A stretch of DNA of 9,050 nucleotides from JAFGHJ01 sp964525555 (GTDB lineage Bacteria > Hydrothermota > UBA3072): assembly GCA_964525555.1 (NCBI GenBank), contig CAZGHN010000031.1:1-9050 (forward strand), given 5' to 3'. Positions 1 through 7,115 of this stretch are shown piece by piece. A program made the position numbers and the translations under genes. Below the pieces are notes generated by a model, which made no database searches, was not told the DNA's origin, and saw only the letters and a program-made list of their open reading frames with translations. Within the stretch, counting starts at the first letter, position 1. The number at the start of each line of letters is the position of its first letter.

Positions 1-2
1 AT

Positions 3-200
3 AATCTCAGCAGCGGTTCTCATACCCTGACAGTAGCATATCGCGAAGATGGAACTCGGCTTGATAAAATCTACATTACCAATTCCGGCGATACTCCTTC
101 CGGTACAGGTGGAACGGCTACAAACTGCGGCGGCACAACGACCACTACAACCAGCGGAAGCACAACAACTACTACAAGCTGGTGGTGGGGTGGTTGGTGA
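3..200 (+). CDS. Secreted carbohydrate-binding-like protein, C-terminal end (5' partial)
   Basis: The last 65 codons of a gene entering from the left edge; the frame is open from base 3 to the TGA at 198-200. Residues 1-42 read like the final strands of a beta-sandwich carbohydrate-binding domain, with the stretch TVAYREDGTRLDKIYITN and then PSGTGGTATNC. From memory, a YREDGT-x-LDKI motif closes such domains in many secreted polysaccharide-active proteins, but the exact CBM family cannot be named from this fragment. Residues 45-58 are two Thr runs (T6 and T5) separated by SGS, and the protein ends SWWWGGW. The Thr runs resemble those in the secreted protein at the right edge of the window, so the two probably share an export route. 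Any catalytic domain lies outside the window. The fragment is GC-richer than the genes that follow. Reading frame is certain; function is moderate. Confidence 0.8.
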   Translation, partial: NLSSGSHTLTVAYREDGTRLDKIYITNSGDTPSGTGGTATNCGGTTTTTTSGSTTTTTSWWWGGW

Positions 201-263
201 TAATGACATACTAGAAACCAGGTAACTTTGATAGTTTCTTTAACCTGATTGGTTGAAAGAGAA

Positions 264-298
264 AAAAGACTGCCCGAATAAAAACCGGGCAGTCTTTT
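264..298 (+). terminator. Intrinsic terminator of the left-edge secreted-protein gene
   Basis: A perfect 13-bp inverted repeat (arms 264-276 and 286-298, core GACTGCCCG / CGGGCAGTC) encloses a 9-base AT-rich loop. The right arm ends in TTTT, giving a U-tract on the + strand, and the left arm starts with an A-run, so it could also act weakly on the other strand. It lies 64 bases after the stop of the upstream gene and before the next promoter, separating the secreted-protein gene from the glycosylation genes. Confidence 0.9.
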
Positions 299-346
299 CA
301 TTTATTTAAAAGAAAAATTAAGGGAGTATTTCCGGTAATAAATTCC

Positions 347-374
347 TTGACATTCAAGCGAAGATTATTATTCT
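347..374 (+). promoter_or_regulatory. Sigma-70-like promoter of the five-gene glycosylation operon
   Basis: A consensus -35 TTGACA (347-352) is followed after 16 bases by TATTCT (369-374, four of six matches to TATAAT). Transcription would start near 381, leaving a leader of about 20 bases before the ATG at 402. It is the only convincing promoter ahead of the + strand run; the five genes behind it are spaced by 27 bases or less or overlap. The promoter of the convergent GtrA gene has the same hexamers. Confidence 0.65.
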
Positions 375-384
375 ATTTATCGAT

Positions 385-393
385 AGGAAGGAG
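385..393 (+). promoter_or_regulatory. Ribosome binding site of the carbamoyltransferase
   Basis: AGGAAGGAG contains a strong AAGGAG Shine-Dalgarno core ending 8 bases before the ATG at 402. This fixes the start and supports a bacterial-type initiation system. Confidence 0.8.
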
Positions 394-401
394 AAAACAC
401 G

Positions 402-2102
402 ATGTTTATTTTAGGAATATGGGATGGTCACGATTCGGGAGTATGCATATTAAAAGATGACAAAATTCTTTTTGCCATAAACGAAGAAAGACTTTCCAGA
501 AGAAAATTAGATATATCTTTTCCGGAAAAATCTATAGAATACTCTTTAAATTACTTAGGACTCAAAAAAGAAGACATAGATGTAATTGCGTTTTCGACTT
601 CAGAATTTGCTAAAACTCTATGGAGAATGTTTCCTTTTTTAAAAGAGAATTACTATTTACTACGCAGAAGAAAAAAGAATTATTCAAGTCTCGATTCTTT
701 CAAAAGAGGTTTTAAATACAAGGCAACCGAGTTACAATTAGATCCGCTATCAAGAAATATAAGTAAATTTCTATTAAACAAAAAATTAAAGAAATTAGGT
801 TTTAGGGATTATAAATTATTAATGTATGACCATCACTTATGCCACGCCGCAAGTGCTGCCTTTACAAGCGGCTTTAAAGATGCCCTGGTCATGACAATCG
901 ACGGTATTGGGGATACTTTATCCGGAACCATAAATACATTTAAAAGCGGTCAATTAGAAAGAATAAAAACCATTTCAGGTAAAAATTCTTTCGGGATATT
1001 TTTTGAACACGTAACCAACCTTTTAAACATGAGAGAATTAGAAGATGAAGGAAAAGTGATGGCATTGGCTAATTACGCTCTCAAAATAAAAGACGAAGAA
1101 AATCCTCTTCTCGATTTCTTTACTGTCGAAGGATTGGATGTAAAAGCAAAATACGGAGCCCTGAAAACATCCAAAGAGTTGAAAAAAATTCTCTGGAAAT
1201 TTCCGTCGGAACAGTTCGCGTATATGGCACAACGAACTCTGGAGATAAAGATTACGCAGTTGATTAGAAATGCCATTAAAGAAACGCATCTTAATAATAT
1301 ATGCCTCGCAGGAGGAACCTGTTCAAATATAAAAGTAAATATGCTCATTAAAAACCTACCCGAAGTAAACGACGTCTATGTATTTCCTCACATGGGTGAT
1401 GGTGGCCTTGCGATGGGCAGTGCTATGATGGCTAATAATAAATTTAATGGTATTTCCGATTACAATTTCAACGATACATATTTTGGGCCACAATATTCAA
1501 ACGATTATATAAAAGAAGCTTTAGAAAAAAATGAAATGAAAAATGTAGAGTATAAATATGTAAAAGGAATCGAAAAAGAAGCGGCAAAGATAATCTCTGA
1601 AGGAAATATTGTCTTCTGGTTCCAGGCAAAAATGGAATACGGTCCGAGGGCGCTTGGAAACAGAAGTATACTCGCTCCGCCTCACTCTGAAGAAATAAAA
1701 AATGAATTAAACCTGGTACAAAAGAAGAGGGTATGGTATCAACCATTCTGTCCGACAATGCTTTTAGACGACGCAAAAGAACTTTTAGAAGATTTAAAAG
1801 GTACCCCCAATGAGTTTATGACAATGGGATACATGGTGAAGAAAGATAAACAAAAATTAGTGAAAGGCGTAATAAATATCGATGGTTCCTGCAGACCACA
1901 GATTATAACTAATTACGATTCCAGATACGCAAGACTATTATTGGAATATAAAAAATTATCAGGTAACGGAGTTCTACTCAACACTAGTTTCAATTTGCAC
2001 GGCGAACCTCTTGTTTGCTCTCCTGAAGATGCTCTTAGCACTTTCTCGAGAACGAAAGCCAGATACATGGTGTTAGAAAATTACCTGCTCAGTAAAACTT
2101 AA
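402..2102 (+). CDS. NodU/TobZ-family O-carbamoyltransferase
   Basis: 566 residues, full length for the family (usually about 550-600). Known members use carbamoyl phosphate and ATP to make carbamoyl-adenylate in a Kae1-like N-terminal domain, then O-carbamoylate a sugar or antibiotic. Visible N-terminal landmarks are GIWDGHDSGVCIL (5-17), EERLSRRK (28-35), the metal-binding YDHHLCHAASA (142-152; H144 and H148 fit the HxxxH pattern), TIDGIGD (165-171), EGKVMALA (216-223) and LAGGTCSN (302-309). The C-terminal domain carries MEYGPRALGNRSILAPP (411-427), QPFCPTML (447-454) and NTSFNLHGEPLVCSP (527-541), the last being the usual family signature. No signal peptide or membrane helix, so it should act in the cytoplasm. 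First gene of the operon with a strong RBS; the next gene starts 27 bases later. Given its neighbours it probably carbamoylates a sugar nucleotide or lipid-linked sugar (inference). Family very sure, substrate unknown. Confidence 0.92.
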   Translation: MFILGIWDGHDSGVCILKDDKILFAINEERLSRRKLDISFPEKSIEYSLNYLGLKKEDIDVIAFSTSEFAKTLWRMFPFLKENYYLLRRRKKNYSSLDSFKRGFKYKATELQLDPLSRNISKFLLNKKLKKLGFRDYKLLMYDHHLCHAASAAFTSGFKDALVMTIDGIGDTLSGTINTFKSGQLERIKTISGKNSFGIFFEHVTNLLNMRELEDEGKVMALANYALKIKDEENPLLDFFTVEGLDVKAKYGALKTSKELKKILWKFPSEQFAYMAQRTLEIKITQLIRNAIKETHLNNICLAGGTCSNIKVNMLIKNLPEVNDVYVFPHMGDGGLAMGSAMMANNKFNGISDYNFNDTYFGPQYSNDYIKEALEKNEMKNVEYKYVKGIEKEAAKIISEGNIVFWFQAKMEYGPRALGNRSILAPPHSEEIKNELNLVQKKRVWYQPFCPTMLLDDAKELLEDLKGTPNEFMTMGYMVKKDKQKLVKGVINIDGSCRPQIITNYDSRYARLLLEYKKLSGNGVLLNTSFNLHGEPLVCSPEDALSTFSRTKARYMVLENYLLSKT

Positions 2103-2129
2103 GCTCTCCGTGCTTATTATGTTTAAAGT

Positions 2130-3746
2130 ATGGTAGCTAACAAACTAAACTCATTTTTATCCTGGTATTATGTTTATCTCTTAGAGCTCAATTTTTTTCT
2201 TTTAATCATCGCGTTTATACTCAGTTTCAAACACATTAAGAAAATATTCGCGGAAATCGAAAATAAACATCTACTCCTTTTAATTCTAATTTCAATACTA
2301 GGTATATGCTCAACTGCTTTCATAGCTCCCAGAACTCACAGAATCTTTTATGATGAAGATATATACAACAGCATAGCCCAGAACATAGCGCATCAAAAAA
2401 AAGCTGTGATGTGTAACGAAGGTTATTACGAGAACAACGAATTACAAATCATAGCAGAAGAATACAACAAACAACCTCCCGCTTATCCTTATTTAATAAG
2501 CATCATATTCAGAACATTAGGAACAAACGAACTATTTACCTACATTTTAAACAATATTATTTTCGGATTAACGATAATCGTAATATTTTTAATTTCTTTT
2601 TTACTTTTCAAAGATATATTTGCGAGTTTCATGGCATGTTTATCATATATAGTTATTCCCGTTAATCTTCAATGGTTTAATACCTGCGCCGCTGAACCAT
2701 CTACGGCTTTTTTTACAAGTTTAGCGATTCTCTCTTCGCTTCTATATATAAGGGATAAAAAGCCTATTAATCTTCTCTTTTTAGTAACTTCCCTTGCCTT
2801 TTCTTTAAGTTTCAGGACCGAGAGTTTTTTGGTAATTGGTCTCGTCGGTTTAATATTTTTACTTAAAGCCCCCGGCGTATTTAAGAGAAAAGAGTTTTAC
2901 GCTTTCGCAGTTCTTTTTCTCTTTTTTTCAACGGCCCTATTGCTGCACCTAAACTCGGCAAGAGGAATGGACTGGGGAGCACAGGGAGCAAAGATTTCTT
3001 TTGATTATTTTCGTTATAATCTCTACACGAATTCGATATTTTATTTTAACAACAGGCATTTTCCTATGATATTTACCGTATTCGCACTAACAGGATTATT
3101 CTTTTACAATAAAGGTTATATAAAGGATAAAATAATATTACTGGTTTGGTTTTTGGTTTTCTGGGGAGTGCCTTTATTTTTCTATGCGGGTAGCTATGGG
3201 TTTAGCGATGGTCTAAGTATTCGTTTTTCTCTGTTATCATATTTGCCTATGGCAGTTTTTGTGGGCTTAGGGTTTTCTTCGCTCGGAGATTTTTTTGAAA
3301 AGAAAATAAAATCTTTCAAGATAATCTTATTACTGCTTATTGTATCTAATTTTACCTGGTTTCTGCCTTTCATACAATCAAAAACTAAAGGCGAAAGCGA
3401 GCTTTGCAGAATGGATCGTAAGTACGCGATGGAATTTGTTGATTTATTGCCTTTAAATTCCATTATATATACTCACAATCCCAATATGTTTTTAACAAAT
3501 AAGAAAAGCGCAGTCCAGACTTCGGCTGAGACTTACCAACCGGGAACAATCAGACAACATCTGAGTAGATTTAAAGGAGGCGTCTATATACATTATAATT
3601 ACTGGTCTGATGTACCTTACGACGATTTACAAAGACAATTTACCGCTAATATTTTAGAAAGATACGACTTTGAAATAATTAAAGAATACTATTATAAAAA
3701 TCATAAATACGGTTTATATAAAATAACCGGACCTAAAGAAAGATGA
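2130..3746 (+). CDS. GT-C polyprenyl-phosphate-sugar glycosyltransferase, copy 1
   Basis: 538 residues, a multi-pass membrane protein with many hydrophobic helices through about residue 410 and a soluble, probably extracytoplasmic C-terminal part. It fits the GT-C fold of the ArnT/PMT type: an acidic YDEDIY motif (74-79) in the first outer loop where such enzymes place their catalytic Asp/Glu, followed by KQPPAYPYL (114-122), resembling the family's (K/H)PPLxY loop. These enzymes transfer a sugar from a polyprenyl-phosphate donor to a protein, lipid or glycan outside the membrane. The donor would be made by the GT2 enzyme two genes downstream. The ATG has no clear Shine-Dalgarno site, but alignment with copy 2 (SFLS-x-YYVYLLELNFF directly after the start) supports it; coupling to the upstream gene is likely. 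Its stop overlaps the next start by 4 bases. Residues 58-89 and 220-346 are nearly identical at DNA level to copy 2. Acceptor unknown. Confidence 0.85.
   Translation: MVANKLNSFLSWYYVYLLELNFFLLIIAFILSFKHIKKIFAEIENKHLLLLILISILGICSTAFIAPRTHRIFYDEDIYNSIAQNIAHQKKAVMCNEGYYENNELQIIAEEYNKQPPAYPYLISIIFRTLGTNELFTYILNNIIFGLTIIVIFLISFLLFKDIFASFMACLSYIVIPVNLQWFNTCAAEPSTAFFTSLAILSSLLYIRDKKPINLLFLVTSLAFSLSFRTESFLVIGLVGLIFLLKAPGVFKRKEFYAFAVLFLFFSTALLLHLNSARGMDWGAQGAKISFDYFRYNLYTNSIFYFNNRHFPMIFTVFALTGLFFYNKGYIKDKIILLVWFLVFWGVPLFFYAGSYGFSDGLSIRFSLLSYLPMAVFVGLGFSSLGDFFEKKIKSFKIILLLLIVSNFTWFLPFIQSKTKGESELCRMDRKYAMEFVDLLPLNSIIYTHNPNMFLTNKKSAVQTSAETYQPGTIRQHLSRFKGGVYIHYNYWSDVPYDDLQRQFTANILERYDFEIIKEYYYKNHKYGLYKITGPKER
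2301..2395 (+). repeat. Conversion block A, copy 1 (95 bases identical to 5679-5773)
   Basis: Ninety-five bases identical without gap to 5679-5773, in the same frame of both GT-C genes. It encodes the outer loop with the acidic YDEDIY motif. Bases on both sides differ between copies, including at silent positions, so the edges are sharp. Confidence 0.95.
2787..3166 (+). repeat. Conversion block B, copy 1 (380 bases, 2 mismatches to 6165-6544)
   Basis: Aligned by eye to 6165-6544 at the same 3378-base offset as block A, with only two differences (2837 T/C and 3158 T/C). Both fall in third codon positions and are silent (Ile and Val). It encodes residues 220-346, identical in the two proteins. 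Divergence resumes abruptly at base 3167. Confidence 0.95.
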
Positions 3747-4813
3747 GCGTACCAGGAAAATTAAAAAGTTATGCAGTCCTCTCAAAGAATATTTTATTAT
3801 CTGCTTCCGGTAGATTAAAGCATCCTTATAAATTAACCTTCGTCATCACAAATAAATGCAATTTGCGTTGTAAAACATGCCAGATATGGAAGAAAAAGTC
3901 AGTAGATGAACTATCTTTTGGAGAAATAGATAAGTTTTTTTATATTAATAATTTTTTCAACTGGATAGATATAACCGGGGGGGAAATTTTCCTGAGAAAA
4001 GATTTACTGGATATAACAAAAAGTATAAAGAAGAATATTAAAAATCTAGTTATGTTACATTATCCTACTAACGGATTTTTAACCGACAGAATCGTAGAAA
4101 TTACAGAAGAAATAACATCTTTAGATTTCAATAATTTAGTGATAACTGTTAGTCTTGACGGAAAAAAAGATATTCACAACGAAATAAAAGGCAACAAATA
4201 CTCCTTCGATAAAGCAATAGAGACCTATAAAGAACTAAAGAAAAATAACCACCTTAAAGTATATATAGGATGTACATTATCTCCTTTTAATATAAATCAT
4301 TTCGGGAATTTTTTCGCGGAATTAAAAGATTATATCCCTGATTTAAAGTACTCCGATATACATTTAAATATCTATCATTATTCGGAAAGTTTGTACTCGA
4401 ATGAACCTCTGAATGTTGATAAAAAAAAGATTACCCATCTTATAGATGATTTTATTAATAAAAAAGGATTTATATTATTAAACCCAATATCTCTATTGGA
4501 ATACACTTATATGAAAAACATTAAGCGTTATTTATCTGATAATAAGACCCCTTTTAACTGTAAGTCCGGCAAAATATCTTGTTTTATAGATCCAGTCGGA
4601 AACGTCTATCCCTGTACCGGTTATAACGTTGTTATGGGAAATTTGAGGGAGAACAATTATGACCTTTTAAAAATACTTACAAATAAGGATTCTCTGCTTT
4701 TGAATAAAAAAATAAGGAGTGGTAAGTGTCCCCACTGCTGGACACCATGCGAGGCTTATCAGAATATTTTAAGTGATTTATTTATAAGGAGAAAATGTAA
4801 TGGCATTAATTAA
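3743..4813 (+). CDS. Radical SAM protein with SPASM-like C-terminal cysteines
   Basis: 356 residues. The N-terminal part has the radical SAM cluster motif in TNKCNLRCKTCQIW: C39-x3-C43-x2-C46 binds a 4Fe-4S cluster that cleaves S-adenosylmethionine. DITGGEIFLRKD (about residues 75-86) is the usual GGE motif contacting SAM. The C-terminal part has a second cysteine set: CKSGKISC, DPVGNVYPC, then CPHCWTPC, resembling a SPASM/twitch domain holding auxiliary Fe-S clusters, with the typical D-x-x-G-x-V-x-PC layout. Cytoplasmic, no membrane segment. The start ATG overlaps the upstream TGA (ATGA), and the gene overlaps the next by 14 bases, so it is translationally coupled to both. SPASM enzymes modify peptides, but relatives occur in surface-polysaccharide clusters with unknown substrates. 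No precursor peptide gene is visible nearby, so a sugar or lipid-linked substrate is as likely as a peptide. Family sure, reaction unknown. Confidence 0.9.
   Translation: MSVPGKLKSYAVLSKNILLSASGRLKHPYKLTFVITNKCNLRCKTCQIWKKKSVDELSFGEIDKFFYINNFFNWIDITGGEIFLRKDLLDITKSIKKNIKNLVMLHYPTNGFLTDRIVEITEEITSLDFNNLVITVSLDGKKDIHNEIKGNKYSFDKAIETYKELKKNNHLKVYIGCTLSPFNINHFGNFFAELKDYIPDLKYSDIHLNIYHYSESLYSNEPLNVDKKKITHLIDDFINKKGFILLNPISLLEYTYMKNIKRYLSDNKTPFNCKSGKISCFIDPVGNVYPCTGYNVVMGNLRENNYDLLKILTNKDSLLLNKKIRSGKCPHCWTPCEAYQNILSDLFIRRKCNGIN
4787..4791 (+). promoter_or_regulatory. Ribosome binding site of the GT2 gene, inside the radical SAM gene
   Basis: AGGAG lies 8 bases before the ATG at 4800, within the last codons of the radical SAM gene. 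It selects ATG 4800 over the nearby ATG-TAA just upstream (4795-4800). Confidence 0.75.
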
Positions 4814-5486
4814 AAATTTATGTGTGGTTATACCGGCAAAAGATGAAGAAAAATCCATAGGAGAGATAATTAAAGGCTGTAAGAAATACACAAAAAACAT
4901 AATTGTAATCGATGGGTATTCAAAAGACAAAACAAGAGAGATCTCTAAAGAATTAAATGCAAAGGTTGTTCTACAGAAAGGAAAAGGTAAAGGAGCAGCT
5001 ATAAGAACTTCCCCGGAATATGTATCGGACGAAGACATTGTGGTTTTTATTGACGCGGATTGTTCCCATGATCCAAGTGATATACCGAAACTCACTAAAC
5101 CGATTCAAGCCGGAGAAGCCGACCATGTAACAGGTTCAAGATTATTCGGCGGTTCAAGTGAGCTCCACGGCGGATTCGATGAATTTTTGAGGCTTACTGG
5201 AAGTTCCTTTATAACTTTTTGCATTAATAACAAATTTAAGGTAAGGTTAAGCGATTCTCAGAACGGATTCAGGGCTATCCGGGGCGCGGTATTGAAGGAT
5301 TTGGACCTTCGGGAAAATATTACGACTATAGAACAGGAGATGATAATAAAAACACTAAAAAAAGGTTATAAAATGGGCGAGGTTCCGGCACATGAATACA
5401 GAAGAAAATACGGAGAATCTCATATTGAGGTAAGTAAAGTATTTTTCAGATATGTTTACAGTTTCATTAAATATCTGTATTTTTAA
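4800..5486 (+). CDS. GT2 polyprenyl-phosphate-sugar synthase (dolichol-P-mannose synthase-like)
   Basis: 228 residues, a compact single-domain GT-A enzyme similar to DPM1/GtrB-type synthases. These move a hexose from a nucleotide sugar onto polyprenyl phosphate at the inner membrane face. Motifs in order: VVIPAKDEE (9-17), IDGYSKDKT (37-45, in place of the usual VDDGSTDxT), GKGKGAA (61-67), the metal-binding DADCSHDP (85-92, DxD at 85-87), SDSQNGFRA (151-159) and VPAHEYRRKYGESH (195-208), the usual VPxxYxxRxxGxSK-like end. There are no C-terminal membrane helices like those of GtrB; the last residues YVYSFIKYLYF could only lie against the membrane. The gene overlaps the radical SAM gene by 14 bases and has a good RBS. 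It would supply the donor for one or both GT-C enzymes beside it, with GtrA as flippase. Which sugar is carried cannot be told from sequence. Confidence 0.9.
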   Translation: MALIKNLCVVIPAKDEEKSIGEIIKGCKKYTKNIIVIDGYSKDKTREISKELNAKVVLQKGKGKGAAIRTSPEYVSDEDIVVFIDADCSHDPSDIPKLTKPIQAGEADHVTGSRLFGGSSELHGGFDEFLRLTGSSFITFCINNKFKVRLSDSQNGFRAIRGAVLKDLDLRENITTIEQEMIIKTLKKGYKMGEVPAHEYRRKYGESHIEVSKVFFRYVYSFIKYLYF

Positions 5487-5490
5487 AATG

Positions 5491-5495
5491 AGGAG
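5491..5495 (+). promoter_or_regulatory. Ribosome binding site of GT-C copy 2
   Basis: AGGAG with a long 12-base spacing to the ATG at 5508. A nearer in-frame start is not available, and the N-terminus aligns with copy 1, so 5508 is retained. Confidence 0.55.
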
Positions 5496-5507
5496 TTTTA
5501 TTAAATA

Positions 5508-7109
5508 ATGATATCCAATAGAATTCAGTCATTTTTATCAGTGTATTATGTTTATCTTCTCGAATTAAATTTTTTCCTTCTTGTTATCGCGCTTATAATA
5601 AGTTTCAAACACATTAAAAAAATTTTCTCCGAGATAAAAAATAAGCATTTGTTCCTACTTCTGCTTATTTCTCTGCTGGGTATATGCTCAACTGCTTTCA
5701 TAGCTCCCAGAACTCACAGAATCTTTTATGATGAAGATATATACAACAGCATAGCCCAGAACATAGCGCATCATAAGAAAGCCGTAATGTGTAATGAAGG
5801 GTATTACGAGAATAACGAATTACAGGTTTTAGAAGAAGAATATAATAAACAACCCGCCGGTTATCCATATTTAATAAGTGTTGTATTCAGGACATTCGGC
5901 ACAAATGAATTGTTTACCTTTATTTTAAACAATATCATTTTCGGATTGACAATTATTGTAGTATTTTTAATTTCTTTTCTACTTTTTAAAGATATATTTG
6001 TAAGTTTTATAGCCTGCTTATCGTATATACTAATTCCCGTTAATCTTCAATGGTTCAACACCTGCGCCGCCGAACCATCGACGGTTTTTTTTACGAGTTT
6101 AGCAGTTTTGGCTTCACTGGTATATTTGAGGGATAAAAAGCCCGTTAATCTTTTACTTATCGTTACTTCCCTTGCCTTTTCTTTAAGTTTCAGGACCGAG
6201 AGTTTTTTGGTAATCGGTCTCGTCGGTTTAATATTTTTACTTAAAGCCCCCGGCGTATTTAAGAGAAAAGAGTTTTACGCTTTCGCAGTTCTTTTTCTCT
6301 TTTTTTCAACGGCCCTATTGCTGCACCTAAACTCGGCAAGAGGAATGGACTGGGGAGCACAGGGAGCAAAGATTTCTTTTGATTATTTTCGTTATAATCT
6401 CTACACGAATTCGATATTTTATTTTAACAACAGGCATTTTCCTATGATATTTACCGTATTCGCACTAACAGGATTATTCTTTTACAATAAAGGTTATATA
6501 AAGGATAAAATAATATTACTGGTTTGGTTTTTGGTCTTCTGGGGTATATTTTTGTTCTTCTATGCAGGGAGCTATAGATTCGGACAGGATGTGCGTTATT
6601 CTTTATTGTCATATCTTCCATTATCGATTTTTACCGGATTAGGTTTCGGTTTTATTAAGGATCTTTTAGAAAGTAAAATAAAATCGATAAAAATGATATT
6701 GATATTTTTGATTATATTTAGTATTACGTGGTTTCTGCCTTTTGCGAAAGCAGAAGGCGAGGAAGCATGGGCAGCAAGACACGATCATAAGTACGCAATA
6801 GAGTTCGCACAGTTGCTCCCTCCTAATTCTATTATTTTTACTCATACTCCAAACATATTTCTATTGAATAAGAAAAGCGCAGTCCAGGCCTCGAGCGCGA
6901 CTTATAACCCGGAGATTATCCAGAACCATTTTAATAGATTTAAAGGAGGCGTCTATGTTCATTACGGTTACTGGTCTAACGTGAATGATCCCGTACAAAG
7001 GGGATACACGGGAAATATTCTGAATAAATACAATTACGAAATAATAAAAGAATACTACTACAGAAATTATAAATACGGCTTATACAAGATAATAAATCGT
7101 AAAGATTAA
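5508..7109 (+). CDS. GT-C polyprenyl-phosphate-sugar glycosyltransferase, copy 2
   Basis: 533 residues, a paralogue of the GT-C gene at 2130-3746, co-linear over its whole length, with the same predicted topology: many membrane helices to about residue 405, then a soluble C-terminal segment. The acidic loop YDEDIY (74-79) is identical to copy 1, but the next motif reads KQPAGYPYL rather than KQPPAYPYL, and the end of the protein differs most, including a short deletion near residue 355 and many substitutions after 346. Conserved islands in the tail are NKKSAVQ and RFKGGVY, with KYGLYKI close to the C-terminus. A shared active loop and core with a changed periplasmic tail would fit the same lipid-linked donor but another acceptor (inference). 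Last gene of the + strand operon; its stop is 6 bases from the stop of the convergent GtrA gene, with no terminator between. Large blocks are near-identical to copy 1 at DNA level. Confidence 0.85.
   Translation: MISNRIQSFLSVYYVYLLELNFFLLVIALIISFKHIKKIFSEIKNKHLFLLLLISLLGICSTAFIAPRTHRIFYDEDIYNSIAQNIAHHKKAVMCNEGYYENNELQVLEEEYNKQPAGYPYLISVVFRTFGTNELFTFILNNIIFGLTIIVVFLISFLLFKDIFVSFIACLSYILIPVNLQWFNTCAAEPSTVFFTSLAVLASLVYLRDKKPVNLLLIVTSLAFSLSFRTESFLVIGLVGLIFLLKAPGVFKRKEFYAFAVLFLFFSTALLLHLNSARGMDWGAQGAKISFDYFRYNLYTNSIFYFNNRHFPMIFTVFALTGLFFYNKGYIKDKIILLVWFLVFWGIFLFFYAGSYRFGQDVRYSLLSYLPLSIFTGLGFGFIKDLLESKIKSIKMILIFLIIFSITWFLPFAKAEGEEAWAARHDHKYAIEFAQLLPPNSIIFTHTPNIFLLNKKSAVQASSATYNPEIIQNHFNRFKGGVYVHYGYWSNVNDPVQRGYTGNILNKYNYEIIKEYYYRNYKYGLYKIINRKD
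5679..5773 (+). repeat. Conversion block A, copy 2
   Basis: Identical over 95 bases to 2301-2395, covering the acidic loop of GT-C copy 2. The next bases (5774 onward) diverge from copy 1 at once. Confidence 0.95.
6165..6544 (+). repeat. Conversion block B, copy 2
   Basis: Matches 2787-3166 over 380 bases, differing only at 6215 and 6536 (both silent). The 320 bases between these two sites are perfectly identical. The 391 bases between blocks A and B are diverged in both copies but without indels. Confidence 0.95.
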
Positions 7110-7115
7110 AACTTT

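Noticed and set aside
214..254. Imperfect hairpin between the first stop codon and the terminator
   Set aside because: Only AACCA/TGGTT plus GGT/ACC with a 4-base bulge; too weak to call an RNA element, and the real terminator lies just downstream.
71..301. 76-residue open frame on the - strand
   Set aside because: Antisense to the Thr-tract coding region and the terminator; its Val/Pro-rich translation is the reverse reading of Thr/Gly codons. No RBS or family match.
1038..1776. Three - strand open frames inside the carbamoyltransferase gene
   Set aside because: They lie wholly antisense to a gene with strong family motifs, and their translations show no recognisable domain.
3194..3463. 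89-residue - strand open frame
   Set aside because: Antisense to the C-terminal half of GT-C copy 1; no counterpart is expected as a gene and no initiation signals are seen.
4778..5095. 105-residue - strand open frame
   Set aside because: Antisense to the GT2 gene, which carries clear GT-A motifs; no domain recognised.
2301..6544. Insertion sequence or composite transposon made by the two long repeats
   Set aside because: The repeats lie inside aligned coding sequence of paralogues in frame, have no terminal inverted repeats and encode no transposase; gene duplication with conversion explains them.
7101..7115. Small inverted repeat AAAG/CTTT between the convergent stops
   Set aside because: A 4-bp AT-rich stem cannot be a terminator; it is expected by chance in this composition.
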